Of a DNA stretch of 64,000 nt, positions 17,622 to 26,097 are shown one piece after another. Source of the DNA: UBA1738 sp045655325. GTDB taxonomy: Bacteria; Bacillota; Clostridia; UBA1381. Where the stretch lies: the NCBI GenBank assembly GCA_045655325.1, contig JAZOOY010000006.1, positions 1 through 64,000 on the forward strand. The letters are read 5' to 3'. The notes under the pieces were generated by a model, which was given only the letters and a program-made list of their open reading frames with translations, made no database searches and was not told where the DNA came from. Positions within the stretch are counted from its first letter, which is position 1, and the number at the start of each line of letters is the position of its first letter. Position numbers and translations under genes: made by a program.

Positions 17622-18989
17622 ATGTTAAATCCTTTTGAGATACTTGAAACCATAAATATGATTGACAAGGAAAACCTTGATATAAGAACAATCACAATGG
17701 GTATTTCCTTGAAAAACTGCGCAGACCCTGACATTGATAAGGTTTGCGAAAAGGTTTATAAAAAGATTACAACCTATGCAGGAAATCTTGTTAAGGTTGG
17801 TTGTGATATTGAAAAGCAGTTCGGTATTCCGATTATAAATAAAAGAATTTCCGTAACACCTATCGCAACATTGGTGGATGTTTTGGAAGAAAAGACCATT
17901 GATAACTGCGTAAAGCTTGCAAAAACCCTTGATAGAGCGGCAAAGGATGTTGGTGTAAACTTCATCGGTGGCTTCAGCGCTTTGGTACATAAAGACTTCA
18001 CAGACGGTGAAGCGGCTTTAATCCGTTCAATTCCAAGAGCACTTGCTGAAACCGACATTGTATGCTCAAGCGTAAATGTAGGTAGCACAAAAGCCGGCAT
18101 CAATATGGACGCAGTTGCAGCTATGGGAAGAATAATCAAGCAGGCAGCCGACTTAACAAATGAAAGCGGCGGATTTGCTTGTGCAAAACTTGTTGTTTTC
18201 TGTAACGCTGTTGAAGATAACCCATTTATGGCAGGCGCTTTCCACGGCGAAGGTGAAGGCGAATGCGTGATAAACGTAGGCGTTTCAGGCCCTGGCGTTG
18301 TAAAATGCGCGTTGGAAAAGGTTAAAGGTCAGCCATTTGGCGTTGTTGCAGATACAATTAAAAAGACTGCATTCAAGATTACAAGAATGGGTCAATTGGT
18401 TGCTCAGGAAGCATCAAAGCGCCTTGGCGTACCGTTTGGTATCGTGGACTTGTCTTTAGCTCCAACTCCTGCAGTAGGCGATAGCGTTGCATATATTTTG
18501 GAAGAAATGGGTCTTGAAAAGTGCGGAACACACGGCACAACAGCGGCTCTTGCACTTTTAAACGATGCAGTTAAAAAGGGCGGAGTTATGGCATCATCTT
18601 ATGTTGGTGGCCTATCCGGTGCATTCATTCCGGTAAGTGAAGATGCGGGAATGATAAGTGCAGCACAGTGCGGTGCACTAACCCTTGAAAAACTTGAAGC
18701 TATGACCTGCGTATGCTCTGTGGGACTTGATATGATTGCAGTTCCTGGAGATACATCTGCCGAAACAATCTCTGCAATTATCGCAGACGAAGCGGCAATC
18801 GGTATGGTAAATACAAAAACTACAGCGGTAAGAATTATCCCTGGCCCTGGCACAAAAGTTGGCGATACAGTGGAATTTGGCGGACTTTTGGGAAGTGGCC
18901 CTGTAATGCCGGTTAAGGAATATTCAAGCAGCGACTTCATCGCCCGTGGCGGAAGAATCCCTGCACCACTTCAGGCACTAAAGAACTAA
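17622..18989 (+). CDS. PFL family protein (DUF711/UPF0210)
   Basis: A 455-residue cytoplasmic protein of the DUF711 family, related in fold to pyruvate formate-lyase-like proteins but with no proven reaction. Recognisable segments are IRTITMGISLKNCADPD, GGFSALVHKDFTDGE, NVGSTKAGINMDAVA, HGEGEGECVINVGVSGPGVV and the C-terminal SSDFIARGGRIPAPL. Partnership with the upstream ACT protein suggests a two-gene functional unit. AAGGAG lies before the ATG and a terminator follows. Confidence 0.9.
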   Translation: MLNPFEILETINMIDKENLDIRTITMGISLKNCADPDIDKVCEKVYKKITTYAGNLVKVGCDIEKQFGIPIINKRISVTPIATLVDVLEEKTIDNCVKLAKTLDRAAKDVGVNFIGGFSALVHKDFTDGEAALIRSIPRALAETDIVCSSVNVGSTKAGINMDAVAAMGRIIKQAADLTNESGGFACAKLVVFCNAVEDNPFMAGAFHGEGEGECVINVGVSGPGVVKCALEKVKGQPFGVVADTIKKTAFKITRMGQLVAQEASKRLGVPFGIVDLSLAPTPAVGDSVAYILEEMGLEKCGTHGTTAALALLNDAVKKGGVMASSYVGGLSGAFIPVSEDAGMISAAQCGALTLEKLEAMTCVCSVGLDMIAVPGDTSAETISAIIADEAAIGMVNTKTTAVRIIPGPGTKVGDTVEFGGLLGSGPVMPVKEYSSSDFIARGGRIPAPLQALKN

Positions 18990-19000
18990 AAAAAGTATAT

Positions 19001-19040
19001 GAACTGTCAAGGTTTTGTCGACTTTTGACAGTTCTTTTTT
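19001..19040 (+). terminator. Terminator after the DUF711 gene
   Basis: GAACTGTCAA at 19001-19010 pairs with TTGACAGTTC at 19025-19034, followed by a run of T. The loop is 14 bases. Confidence 0.8.
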
Positions 19041-19074
19041 ACGCAAAAAAGATTGAGAAAATTACCCAAAACTA

Positions 19075-19103
19075 TTGCAAAACGTATGCAAAAGTGCTAT
19101 AAT
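19075..19103 (+). promoter_or_regulatory. sigma-A promoter of tRNA-Ser
   Basis: TTGCAA at 19075-19080, 17-base spacer, TATAAT at 19098-19103, ending 17 bases before the mature tRNA 5' end. Confidence 0.8.
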
Positions 19104-19119
19104 AACAAAGATGCAATAC

Positions 19120-19207
19120 GGAGAGGTGGCCGAGTGGCCGAAGGCGCAACATTGGAAATGTTGTGAGGGTAACACCTCCGTGAGTTCGAATCTCATCCTC
19201 TCCTCCA
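19120..19207 (+). tRNA. tRNA-Ser (anticodon GGA)
   Basis: An 88-base class II tRNA. The acceptor GGAGAGG (19120-19126) pairs with CCTCTCC (19197-19203), and CCA is encoded at 19205-19207. The anticodon stem CAACA/TGTTG encloses loop TTGGAAA with anticodon GGA. A variable arm and TTCGAAT T-loop follow. The discriminator base reads T (U73), whereas G73 is usual for bacterial tRNA-Ser. Confidence 0.95.
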
Positions 19208-19214
19208 TATAACC

Positions 19215-19238
19215 TTTGCCGTTTGGGGAAACGGCAAA
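19215..19238 (+). promoter_or_regulatory. Leader hairpin able to act in attenuation of the ABC exporter
   Basis: TTTGCCGTTT (19215-19224) and AAACGGCAAA (19229-19238) form a perfect 10-bp hairpin with a GGGG loop. CCGTTTGG at 19219-19226 is also the exact complement of CCAAACGG at 19260-19267, which is part of the left arm of the following terminator. The two pairings exclude each other, as in an anti-antiterminator/antiterminator arrangement. The sequence shows the complementarity; regulation is inferred. Confidence 0.55.
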
Positions 19239-19251
19239 ATACAAATTGTGC

Positions 19252-19297
19252 GCATATAGCCAAACGGAAAGTCCGCTTGGTATATGCTCTTTTTTTC
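19252..19297 (+). terminator. Terminator/attenuator between tRNA-Ser and the ABC exporter
   Basis: GCATATAGCCAAACGGA (from 19252) pairs imperfectly with TCCGCTTGGTATATGC (to 19287), followed by TCTTTTTTT. It lies 27 bases before the exporter start codon. No promoter fits between it and that codon, so exporter expression probably needs read-through. Confidence 0.75.
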
Positions 19298-19323
19298 GAA
19301 AATGTCAAAAAGGAGAGATGCTT

Positions 19324-21066
19324 ATGTTAAAACGCTTGGCAAAGTGTGTTCGAGAATATAAATTACCTACAATTTTGACCCTAATATTTATTGTTGGTGA
19401 AGCGGTTATTGAAACTGCAATTCCGTTTATTACTGCCAACTTGGTTAACGGAATCAAAAACGGAATAGAGATGGGTGAGATTCTAAAAACAGGCGGAATC
19501 CTTGCCATAATGGCGGCGGTTTCTTTGAGTTTTGGTACTGCCGCAGGATTCACCAGCGCCAAGGCGTCTTCGGGATTTGTTAAAAATCTTCGAAGCGATA
19601 TGATGAAAAAGATTCAGGAATATTCATTTTCCAATATTGATAAATTCTCATCTTCATCATTGGTAACACGTCTTACAACCGACGTCACCAATGTGCAGAT
19701 GTCCTTTATGATGCTTATACGAGTTGCCATAAGAAGCCCGTTAATGCTTATCTTTTCAATAGTTATGGCATATGTAATGGGCGGAAAACTTGCAACTGCA
19801 TTCGTAGTTGTAATCCCGATTCTTGGTATAGGACTTTATATGGTAAGCCGTAAGGCGATGCCTGCATTCAGACGAGTTTTCAAAAAGTACGATAAACTAA
19901 ACGAATCAATCGAAGAAAATGTTCGTGGAATGCGAATTGTAAAGGGATTTTCAAGAGAAGAATACGAGAAAGAAAAGTTTGGTGCGGCATCCGCTGATAT
20001 TTGTAACGACTTTACAAAAGCAGAACGAATTGTTGCGCTAAATACACCGCTGATGACACTATGCATGAACATAAACACAGTTTTTGTTCTGTTCATCGGT
20101 GCAAAAATGACCATAGAAAGTATGGGCGCATCAGTTGACGTGGGTCAGATTTCTGCAATGCTTACATACGGTATGCAGATTCTTATGTCCCTTATGATGC
20201 TTTCAATGATTTACGTTATGCTTACAATGTCAGCAGAATCTGCAAAGCGTATTTGTGAAGTTTTGGACGAAACACCTGAAATGGCAGAAAAGGAAAATCC
20301 AATTCGCAAAATTAAAGACGGCTCAATTGATTTTGACGGCGTAAACTTCAAGTATTCAAAAAAAGCCAAAAGAAATGCTCTATCTGATATAAATCTTCAC
20401 ATAAAGTCAGGTATGACAGTGGGTGTTATCGGAGGAACAGGTTCAGGAAAATCATCCCTTGTTCAGCTTATTCCACGTCTTTATGATGTAACTGACGGAT
20501 GTGTAAAAGTTGGCGGAGTGGATGTTCGCGATTACGGAATTACAGAACTTCGTAACAGCGTTGCTATGGTGCTTCAAAAGAATTTGCTATTTTCTGGAAC
20601 AATAAAGGAAAATCTTTTGTGGGGTAACGAAAACGCCACAGACGAAGAGATTGCAGAAGCATGCCGTTTGGCACAGGCACATGAGTTTATTGAAACTTTC
20701 CCTGACAAGTACGAAACAAAGATTGAACAAGGCGGAACAAACGTATCAGGCGGACAAAGACAAAGACTTTGTATCGCAAGAGCACTTATCAAAAAGCCAA
20801 AGATCCTTATTTTGGACGATTCAACAAGTGCCGTTGATACCAAAACCGATGCTTTAATTCGTCAGGGATTTTCTGAATTCATTCCTGAAACAACCAAGAT
20901 TATTATTGCCCAGCGTATTTCATCCGTGCAGGATGCAGATATGATTGTGGTTATGGAAAACGGCAAAATTTCCAATGTAGGAAACCACGCCGAACTTCTG
21001 GAAAGTTCAGAAATTTACAAGGAAATCTATGAACAACAGACAAACGGAGGTGATAGTGATGAATAA
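19324..21066 (+). CDS. ABC exporter half-transporter with degenerate ATPase site
   Basis: Half-size ABC exporter of 580 residues: an N-terminal six-helix transmembrane domain (about residues 1-310) fused to an ATPase domain. Walker A is GGTGSGKSS and the signature VSGGQRQRL is normal. Walker B reads ILILDDSTSAVD, with Asp where the catalytic Glu belongs, and the H-loop reads IIAQRIS, with Gln for the switch His. These are the marks of the inactive-site subunit of heterodimeric multidrug exporters. The ATG at 19324 is preferred because AGGAGAG is correctly spaced; the frame extends upstream through the terminator without a plausible start. It overlaps the partner gene by 8 bases. Confidence 0.92.
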   Translation: MLKRLAKCVREYKLPTILTLIFIVGEAVIETAIPFITANLVNGIKNGIEMGEILKTGGILAIMAAVSLSFGTAAGFTSAKASSGFVKNLRSDMMKKIQEYSFSNIDKFSSSSLVTRLTTDVTNVQMSFMMLIRVAIRSPLMLIFSIVMAYVMGGKLATAFVVVIPILGIGLYMVSRKAMPAFRRVFKKYDKLNESIEENVRGMRIVKGFSREEYEKEKFGAASADICNDFTKAERIVALNTPLMTLCMNINTVFVLFIGAKMTIESMGASVDVGQISAMLTYGMQILMSLMMLSMIYVMLTMSAESAKRICEVLDETPEMAEKENPIRKIKDGSIDFDGVNFKYSKKAKRNALSDINLHIKSGMTVGVIGGTGSGKSSLVQLIPRLYDVTDGCVKVGGVDVRDYGITELRNSVAMVLQKNLLFSGTIKENLLWGNENATDEEIAEACRLAQAHEFIETFPDKYETKIEQGGTNVSGGQRQRLCIARALIKKPKILILDDSTSAVDTKTDALIRQGFSEFIPETTKIIIAQRISSVQDADMIVVMENGKISNVGNHAELLESSEIYKEIYEQQTNGGDSDE

Positions 21067-22951
21067 ACCAAAGGCAAAAAAAGGCACACTATCCCGTTTG
21101 ATGAAGCTTCTTTATGAGTTTTACCCAAGAATGCTTCCAATAACTATTTTCTGTATATTATTCTCTGCAGCATCAGCGGCAGTTCCTGATGTGTTTATAC
21201 AGAAAGTAATGGCAGTTATAGAAAAATGGGGAACAACGGGGGATTGGTCATCTGCTTATAAAGAGATGGTTCCTTTGATGATAATTTTATCTGTGATTTA
21301 CGTAATATCACTGCTTGCAGTGTATGCATATACACAGCTTATGGCGTATATCACACAAGGTTTCTTGAGTAAGATGCGATGCCGTATGTTTGACGGAATG
21401 CAGAACTTACCAATAAAGTACTTTGACACAAACAAGCACGGCGACATCATGAGCCATTACACCAACGATATTGACACACTTCGTCAGCTTATATCACAGG
21501 CGATTCCATCACTTCTTCGAGCAGGCTCTGTGGTAATCTGCGTGCTTGGAATAATGCTTTATTACAGCGTGTGGATGACATTGGTAGTGCTTTTGGGCGT
21601 TGTTGCTATGATGTTTGTTTCCAAAAAGGTTGGCGGAGGCTCTGCTAAATACTTTATCCGTCAGCAAAAGTCCATAGGTAAGGCCGAGGGCTTTATTCAG
21701 GAAATGATGAATGGCCAAAAGGTTATAAAGGTATTCTGTCACGAAAAGGAAGTAAAAGAAGACTTTGAAAAGGTAAACGAAGAACTTTGTGGCGATAGCT
21801 ACCGTGCTCACGCATACGCAAATATTCTTGGACCGACAATTGCGAATATAGGTAACATTCTTTACGTTTTAGTTGCTATTGCAGGCGGTATTTTGCTAAT
21901 AAATAACGTGCCGAATGTAAGCTTTTCTAAAATGGCACTTTCAATCAGCATCGTTGTTCCATTCCTTAATATGACAAAGCAATTTACAGGAAACGTAAAC
22001 CAACTTTCTCAGCAGATAAACGCCATTGTAATGGGACTTGCAGGAGCGGACAGAATCTTTGAGGTTATGGACTCAGAGCCTGAAGTTGATGACGGCTATG
22101 TAACCTTGGTTAATGCAAAGATTTCGGAAGATGGAAAGATTACCGAAACAAAACACCATATAGGAACATGGGCGTGGAAGCATCCGCATGGTGACGGAAG
22201 CCTTACTTATACACCACTTGAAGGTGACGTAAGAATGGTGGATGTTGACTTTGGATATACCGATGAAAAATTGGTTCTTAAGAACGTATCAGTTTACGCA
22301 GAACCTGGTCAAAAGGTGGCATTTGTTGGTGCAACGGGTGCAGGTAAGACAACAATAACTAATCTTATCAACAGATTTTACGATATCGAAGATGGAAAAA
22401 TCCGTTATGACGGTATTAATATCAACAAGATTAAAAAGTCAGACCTTAGACGTTCTTTGGGTATTGTTCTTCAGGAAACAAACCTGTTTACAGGAACTGT
22501 AATGGATAACATCCGTTACGGAAACCTTGACGCAACAGATGAAGAATGCATAAGTGCAGCAAAACTTGCGGGTGCTGATGACTTTATTACAAGACTTCCT
22601 GATGGTTATGAAACCGAGCTTACCAATAACGGTGCAAACCTTTCACAGGGTCAGCGTCAGCTTATTTCAATCGCAAGAGCGGCTGTTGCAGACCCACCTG
22701 TTATGATTCTTGACGAAGCAACATCAAGTATTGATACCCGTACCGAAGCTATTGTTCAGCGTGGTATGGATAAGTTGATGCAGGGAAGAACTGTATTTGT
22801 AATTGCACACAGACTTTCAACAGTTAAGAACTCTGACGTGATTATGGTTTTGGAGAACGGACAGATTATTGAACGCGGAACTCACGAAGACCTTATCGCA
22901 CAAAAAGGCAAATACTATCAGCTCTACACTGGTGCATTTGAACTTGAATAA
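21059..22951 (+). CDS. ABC exporter half-transporter, catalytic partner
   Basis: Second half-exporter, 630 residues: N-terminal six-helix membrane domain, then an ATPase domain. Walker A GATGAGKTT, Walker B MILDEATSSID with the catalytic Glu, and H-loop VIAHRLST are all canonical. The signature is LSQGQRQ rather than LSGGQ. The degenerate Walker B and H-loop of the partner would meet this altered signature in one composite site, while the other site stays fully active. A segment of roughly 60 residues around 350-410 (ETKHHIGTWAWKHPHGDG) sits between the membrane and ATPase domains and is longer than usual. GGAGGTGAT precedes the ATG inside the upstream gene. The substrate is unknown, drug or peptide export being likely. 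Confidence 0.92.
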   Translation: MNKPKAKKGTLSRLMKLLYEFYPRMLPITIFCILFSAASAAVPDVFIQKVMAVIEKWGTTGDWSSAYKEMVPLMIILSVIYVISLLAVYAYTQLMAYITQGFLSKMRCRMFDGMQNLPIKYFDTNKHGDIMSHYTNDIDTLRQLISQAIPSLLRAGSVVICVLGIMLYYSVWMTLVVLLGVVAMMFVSKKVGGGSAKYFIRQQKSIGKAEGFIQEMMNGQKVIKVFCHEKEVKEDFEKVNEELCGDSYRAHAYANILGPTIANIGNILYVLVAIAGGILLINNVPNVSFSKMALSISIVVPFLNMTKQFTGNVNQLSQQINAIVMGLAGADRIFEVMDSEPEVDDGYVTLVNAKISEDGKITETKHHIGTWAWKHPHGDGSLTYTPLEGDVRMVDVDFGYTDEKLVLKNVSVYAEPGQKVAFVGATGAGKTTITNLINRFYDIEDGKIRYDGININKIKKSDLRRSLGIVLQETNLFTGTVMDNIRYGNLDATDEECISAAKLAGADDFITRLPDGYETELTNNGANLSQGQRQLISIARAAVADPPVMILDEATSSIDTRTEAIVQRGMDKLMQGRTVFVIAHRLSTVKNSDVIMVLENGQIIERGTHEDLIAQKGKYYQLYTGAFELE

Positions 22952-22957
22952 ATAAAA

Positions 22958-22987
22958 AACTCTGAACTTTTGTTCAGAGTTTTTTAA
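22958..22987 (+). terminator. Terminator after the ABC exporter
   Basis: AACTCTGAAC at 22958-22967 and GTTCAGAGTT at 22972-22981 pair around a TTTT loop, followed by Ts. Confidence 0.85.
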
Positions 22988-23053
22988 TACTTTTTTTGCC
23001 TTTTTAGTCATATACATAAAAGAGAAATTTTATGTAAAGAAAGGTGGCAAAAA

Positions 23054-23935
23054 ATGAGTTATGATTACAAACGTTTAGTAGAGGATGTTGAAAAGATTTC
23101 CGCAAAATATCCCTTTATAGAAACAAAGAGCATAGGCCAAAGCGTAATGAAAAAGCCGATTTATTGCCTGAAGATTGGCGATGGTGAAAGAAAGCTATTT
23201 TTAAATGGTGCACATCACGGTCTTGAATATTTAACATCTGCATTTTTAATGAAATTCCTGTGGGAATTTGCAAAGGCAGTTTCGGAAAACGGCGAATTTT
23301 TCGGTTACGATGCAAAGGAATTTGCGGAAAACGTCAGCGTTTATGTAGTGCCAATGGTTAACCCTGACGGCGTGGATATTGCCATAAATGGACTTGATAT
23401 AACAAATCCGTACCATCAAAAACTGATAAGCTCTGTGGGCATACATAGCTTTAACAAGGTCTGGCAATCAAATGCCCGTGGTGTTGACATAAACCACAAC
23501 TACAATGCTTCCTGGCGGGTAGTGACAAGCCATCCTTGTGAGAGTAAATATGCAGGACCATACTCCGAAAGCGAACCAGAAACAAAAGCCATGGTGGATT
23601 TTATAAAGAAAATGAACTTTGATATTCTGATTGCATTTCATTCGCAAGGTAAGGAAATCTACTATGATTTTGACGGAAGCGTTGCAGATAACTCCTTGCA
23701 TTTGGCAGAAGAAATGGCAAAGGCAAGTGGATATGCAGTATGTGTGCCAACGGGAACGGCATCCTTTGGCGGATGCAAAGACTGGTTCATAAAAGAGTTT
23801 GGAAAAGCGGGATTTACCATAGAAATAGGCAGTGGTAAAAACCCACTGCCTATGGATAAACTATGCGAAATTTATGACGAAAATGCTAAAATCATTTTAA
23901 AAGCTATGGAAGAGTTATACGAAAAGGTGTATTAA
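23054..23935 (+). CDS. M14 family zinc carboxypeptidase
   Basis: A 293-residue metallopeptidase. The zinc motif HxxE is in NGAHHGLEY (His55, Glu58), the third ligand is in IAFHSQGKE, and the catalytic Glu is in FTIEIGSG near the C-terminus. VVPMVNPDGVD and VDINHNYNASW are typical of bacterial M14 enzymes that act on gamma-D-glutamyl-diaminopimelate muropeptides. There is no signal peptide and no LysM domain, so it may recycle muropeptides in the cytoplasm; that is inference. A GAAAGGTGG site precedes the ATG. Its last 21 bases overlap the end of the convergent DUF554 gene. Confidence 0.88.
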   Translation: MSYDYKRLVEDVEKISAKYPFIETKSIGQSVMKKPIYCLKIGDGERKLFLNGAHHGLEYLTSAFLMKFLWEFAKAVSENGEFFGYDAKEFAENVSVYVVPMVNPDGVDIAINGLDITNPYHQKLISSVGIHSFNKVWQSNARGVDINHNYNASWRVVTSHPCESKYAGPYSESEPETKAMVDFIKKMNFDILIAFHSQGKEIYYDFDGSVADNSLHLAEEMAKASGYAVCVPTGTASFGGCKDWFIKEFGKAGFTIEIGSGKNPLPMDKLCEIYDENAKIILKAMEELYEKVY

Positions 23936-24604
23936 GATTGGCAGGAATATTGCCGGCACCATATTCATAACCTTTAGCTTTGTAATACCTAGCATATTAA
24001 GTGAAAGACCGATAATAATAAGTGAACCTGTACAGGTCATATCGCCGATTACAACGTCAGTTAAAAACGGTGCTATAAGGTGAGCCAAAAGCACGATTCC
24101 ACCCTGATAAATCAGGATAGGGAATGCGGATAAAAGTACGCCAACACCAAGGGTTGATGCAAAAATTATGCTAGCTGTAAAGTCCAAAAGTGACTTTGTG
24201 TAAATCATACTGTTATCGCCAACAAGACCTGATTGAAGTGAGCCGACAATCGCCATAGCACCTACGCAAAATAGTAGACTTGCATTAACAAATCCCTCTG
24301 CGATGGTTACGTTATCGCCATCCTTTTTAAAACGCTTTTCAATGGAATCCCCAAGGTCAGAAAGCCTTTTGTCTAAATCCAAAAGCTCGCCGATAACAGT
24401 ACCTATTGCCATAGAGATTATGGTGATAAGCTGATTTTCGCCCTTTGAAAGCCCTGAAATGCCGATTAAAAGGGTACAAAGCCCAAGGGTTTTCATAAGG
24501 GAATCAGACAGCTTTTTCGGGAAGCGTGAGCCTAAAAAAAGACCGATAGCACCGCCTAGAATAACCAGTATCATATTAACAAAAGTTCCAAGTAATCCAA
24601 TCAT
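23915..24604 (-). CDS. DUF554 family membrane protein
   Basis: A 229-residue integral membrane protein of the DUF554 (YdfK/YqgA) family, with about six hydrophobic segments. The N-terminal LGTFVNMILVILGGAIGLFL and the central GLVGDNSMIYTKSLLDF are family-typical. The function is unknown; a transport role has been suggested for the family without proof. AGGAG precedes the ATG. It is transcribed towards the M14 peptidase gene, and the two coding regions overlap tail to tail. Confidence 0.85.
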   Translation of the reverse strand: MIGLLGTFVNMILVILGGAIGLFLGSRFPKKLSDSLMKTLGLCTLLIGISGLSKGENQLITIISMAIGTVIGELLDLDKRLSDLGDSIEKRFKKDGDNVTIAEGFVNASLLFCVGAMAIVGSLQSGLVGDNSMIYTKSLLDFTASIIFASTLGVGVLLSAFPILIYQGGIVLLAHLIAPFLTDVVIGDMTCTGSLIIIGLSLNMLGITKLKVMNMVPAIFLPILIHLFV

Positions 24605-24633
24605 AATAAAACTCCTAAAAAAATATCCCTTTT

Positions 24634-24662
24634 ATAGTAACATAAATTAGAAAAAATGTAAA
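24634..24662 (-). promoter_or_regulatory. sigma-A promoter of the DUF554 gene
   Basis: On the reverse strand, TTTACA (24662-24657), 17-base spacer, TACTAT (24639-24634). It lies back to back with the cca promoter. Confidence 0.6.
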
Positions 24663-24669
24663 TATCTTG

Positions 24670-24698
24670 TTGAGTATTTGCAAAAAATGTGATATACT
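24670..24698 (+). promoter_or_regulatory. sigma-A promoter of the cca-murD-M42 operon
   Basis: TTGAGT at 24670-24675, 17-base spacer, TATACT at 24693-24698. Transcription would begin close to 24705, which argues against using the ATG at 24705 as the cca start. Confidence 0.7.
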
Positions 24699-24740
24699 AA
24701 TAGTATGGGATATTATAAACGAAAGGATGGAACGCTTCTG

Positions 24741-26081
24741 ATGGAAATGGTAGTTTCTAAAAATGCAGAATATATCTTGGCGACCCTTGAAGCTGCAGGG
24801 TATGAAGCCTATATCGTCGGCGGCGCAGTGCGTGATGCGCTAATGGGCAAAGTTCCGTCCGATTATGATATTGCAACCAATGCAAAACCAAAAGAGGTTA
24901 AGGCCCTTTTTGCAAGAACTATAGATACAGGTTTAAAGCACGGAACTGTAACCGTTATTGAAAATAAAACAGGTTACGAGGTTACAACATACAGGGAAGA
25001 GGTAGGATATCGTGATATGCGCCATCCTGATAGCGTGAATTACGTGGACGAGCTTTCCTGCGACTTAAAACGCCGTGATTTTACCATAAACGCAATGGCG
25101 TATAGCCCGAAACGTGGATTTGTAGACAATTTTGGCGGACAGAATGACATAGAAAAGCGCACTATAAGATGCGTAGGCGTACCAGAGGAGAGATTTAAGG
25201 AAGATGCACTTCGTATGCTTCGTGCAGTAAGATTTGCTGCCTGCCTTGATTTTGACCTTTCAGAAGACGTTGTTCGTGCCATAAGAAAATGCGCAGTTTT
25301 AATCAAAAACGTAAGTAGCGAAAGAGTGCTTCAGGAGCTTAATAAAATTCTTCTTTGTGATAAGCCGTCAAGAATAAAGCTATTATACGAAACAGGCTTG
25401 ATGAAACACATCATACCTGAACTTTGCAACTGTTTTAATACGGTGCAGAACAATAAGTACCACATCTATAACGTGGGTGACCACATTATGAAAGCGGTGG
25501 ATAATACGCCAAACGACCTGATTTTAAGGTGGTCAGCGCTTCTTCACGATTCGGGAAAACCAAATTGCCTGTCCCGTGATTCTAGCGGTATAAACCATTT
25601 TTATGGTCATCACAGAGAAAGCGTACGAATCGCAAATGATGTATTACACAAACTACGAATGGACAGAGAGTCCATAAACGATATACTTGTTTTAATTGAA
25701 AATCACGATGTGCGAATTGACACAAGCCCTGCATCTGTAAAGAGAATGCTTGCAAGAACAGGCGAAAACCTGTTTATGAAGCTACTTCTTTTGCAGGAAG
25801 CTGACAACAGAGCAAAGAACTTAAAGTTTTTGGACGATAAGCTTTCAAAACTTCAGGCAGTTTATGAACAGTGCCAGATAATTATTGCAGAGCGTCAGCC
25901 GTATCAGATCTCACAACTGCAGATAAACGGACGTGATTTATTAAAAATAGGTTTTAAAGCCGGTCGTGAAATCGGCGATATGTTAAAGCTTCTTTTAGAC
26001 GAAGTGGTAATTGATCCGTCACTTAACACACGTGACTATTTAATAAAAAGAGCCATTATCTTAAAAAAGAAAAGAAGCTAA
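24741..26081 (+). CDS. cca: CCA tRNA nucleotidyltransferase
   Basis: Adds or repairs the 3' CCA of tRNA. It is a class II nucleotidyltransferase with YIVGGAVRDALMG and the catalytic acidic pair in SDYDIATNAKP, then RRDFTINAMAY and EDALRMLRAVRFA, and a C-terminal HD domain (LLHDSGKP, with IENHD further on). The frame is open from an ATG at 24705, but that coincides with the predicted transcription start. I therefore use the ATG at 24741 (MEMVVSKN), giving 446 residues; the next ATG two codons later is equally possible. murD follows after 16 bases. Both tRNAs in this window already encode CCA. Confidence 0.92.
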   Translation: MEMVVSKNAEYILATLEAAGYEAYIVGGAVRDALMGKVPSDYDIATNAKPKEVKALFARTIDTGLKHGTVTVIENKTGYEVTTYREEVGYRDMRHPDSVNYVDELSCDLKRRDFTINAMAYSPKRGFVDNFGGQNDIEKRTIRCVGVPEERFKEDALRMLRAVRFAACLDFDLSEDVVRAIRKCAVLIKNVSSERVLQELNKILLCDKPSRIKLLYETGLMKHIIPELCNCFNTVQNNKYHIYNVGDHIMKAVDNTPNDLILRWSALLHDSGKPNCLSRDSSGINHFYGHHRESVRIANDVLHKLRMDRESINDILVLIENHDVRIDTSPASVKRMLARTGENLFMKLLLLQEADNRAKNLKFLDDKLSKLQAVYEQCQIIIAERQPYQISQLQINGRDLLKIGFKAGREIGDMLKLLLDEVVIDPSLNTRDYLIKRAIILKKKRS

Positions 26082-26097
26082 TTTTTGGAGGAACACT

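Noticed and set aside
19208..19251. Leader peptide for the exporter attenuator
   Set aside because: The only short frame (GTG CGC ATA TAG) has no ribosome binding site; the attenuator is proposed from RNA pairing alone.
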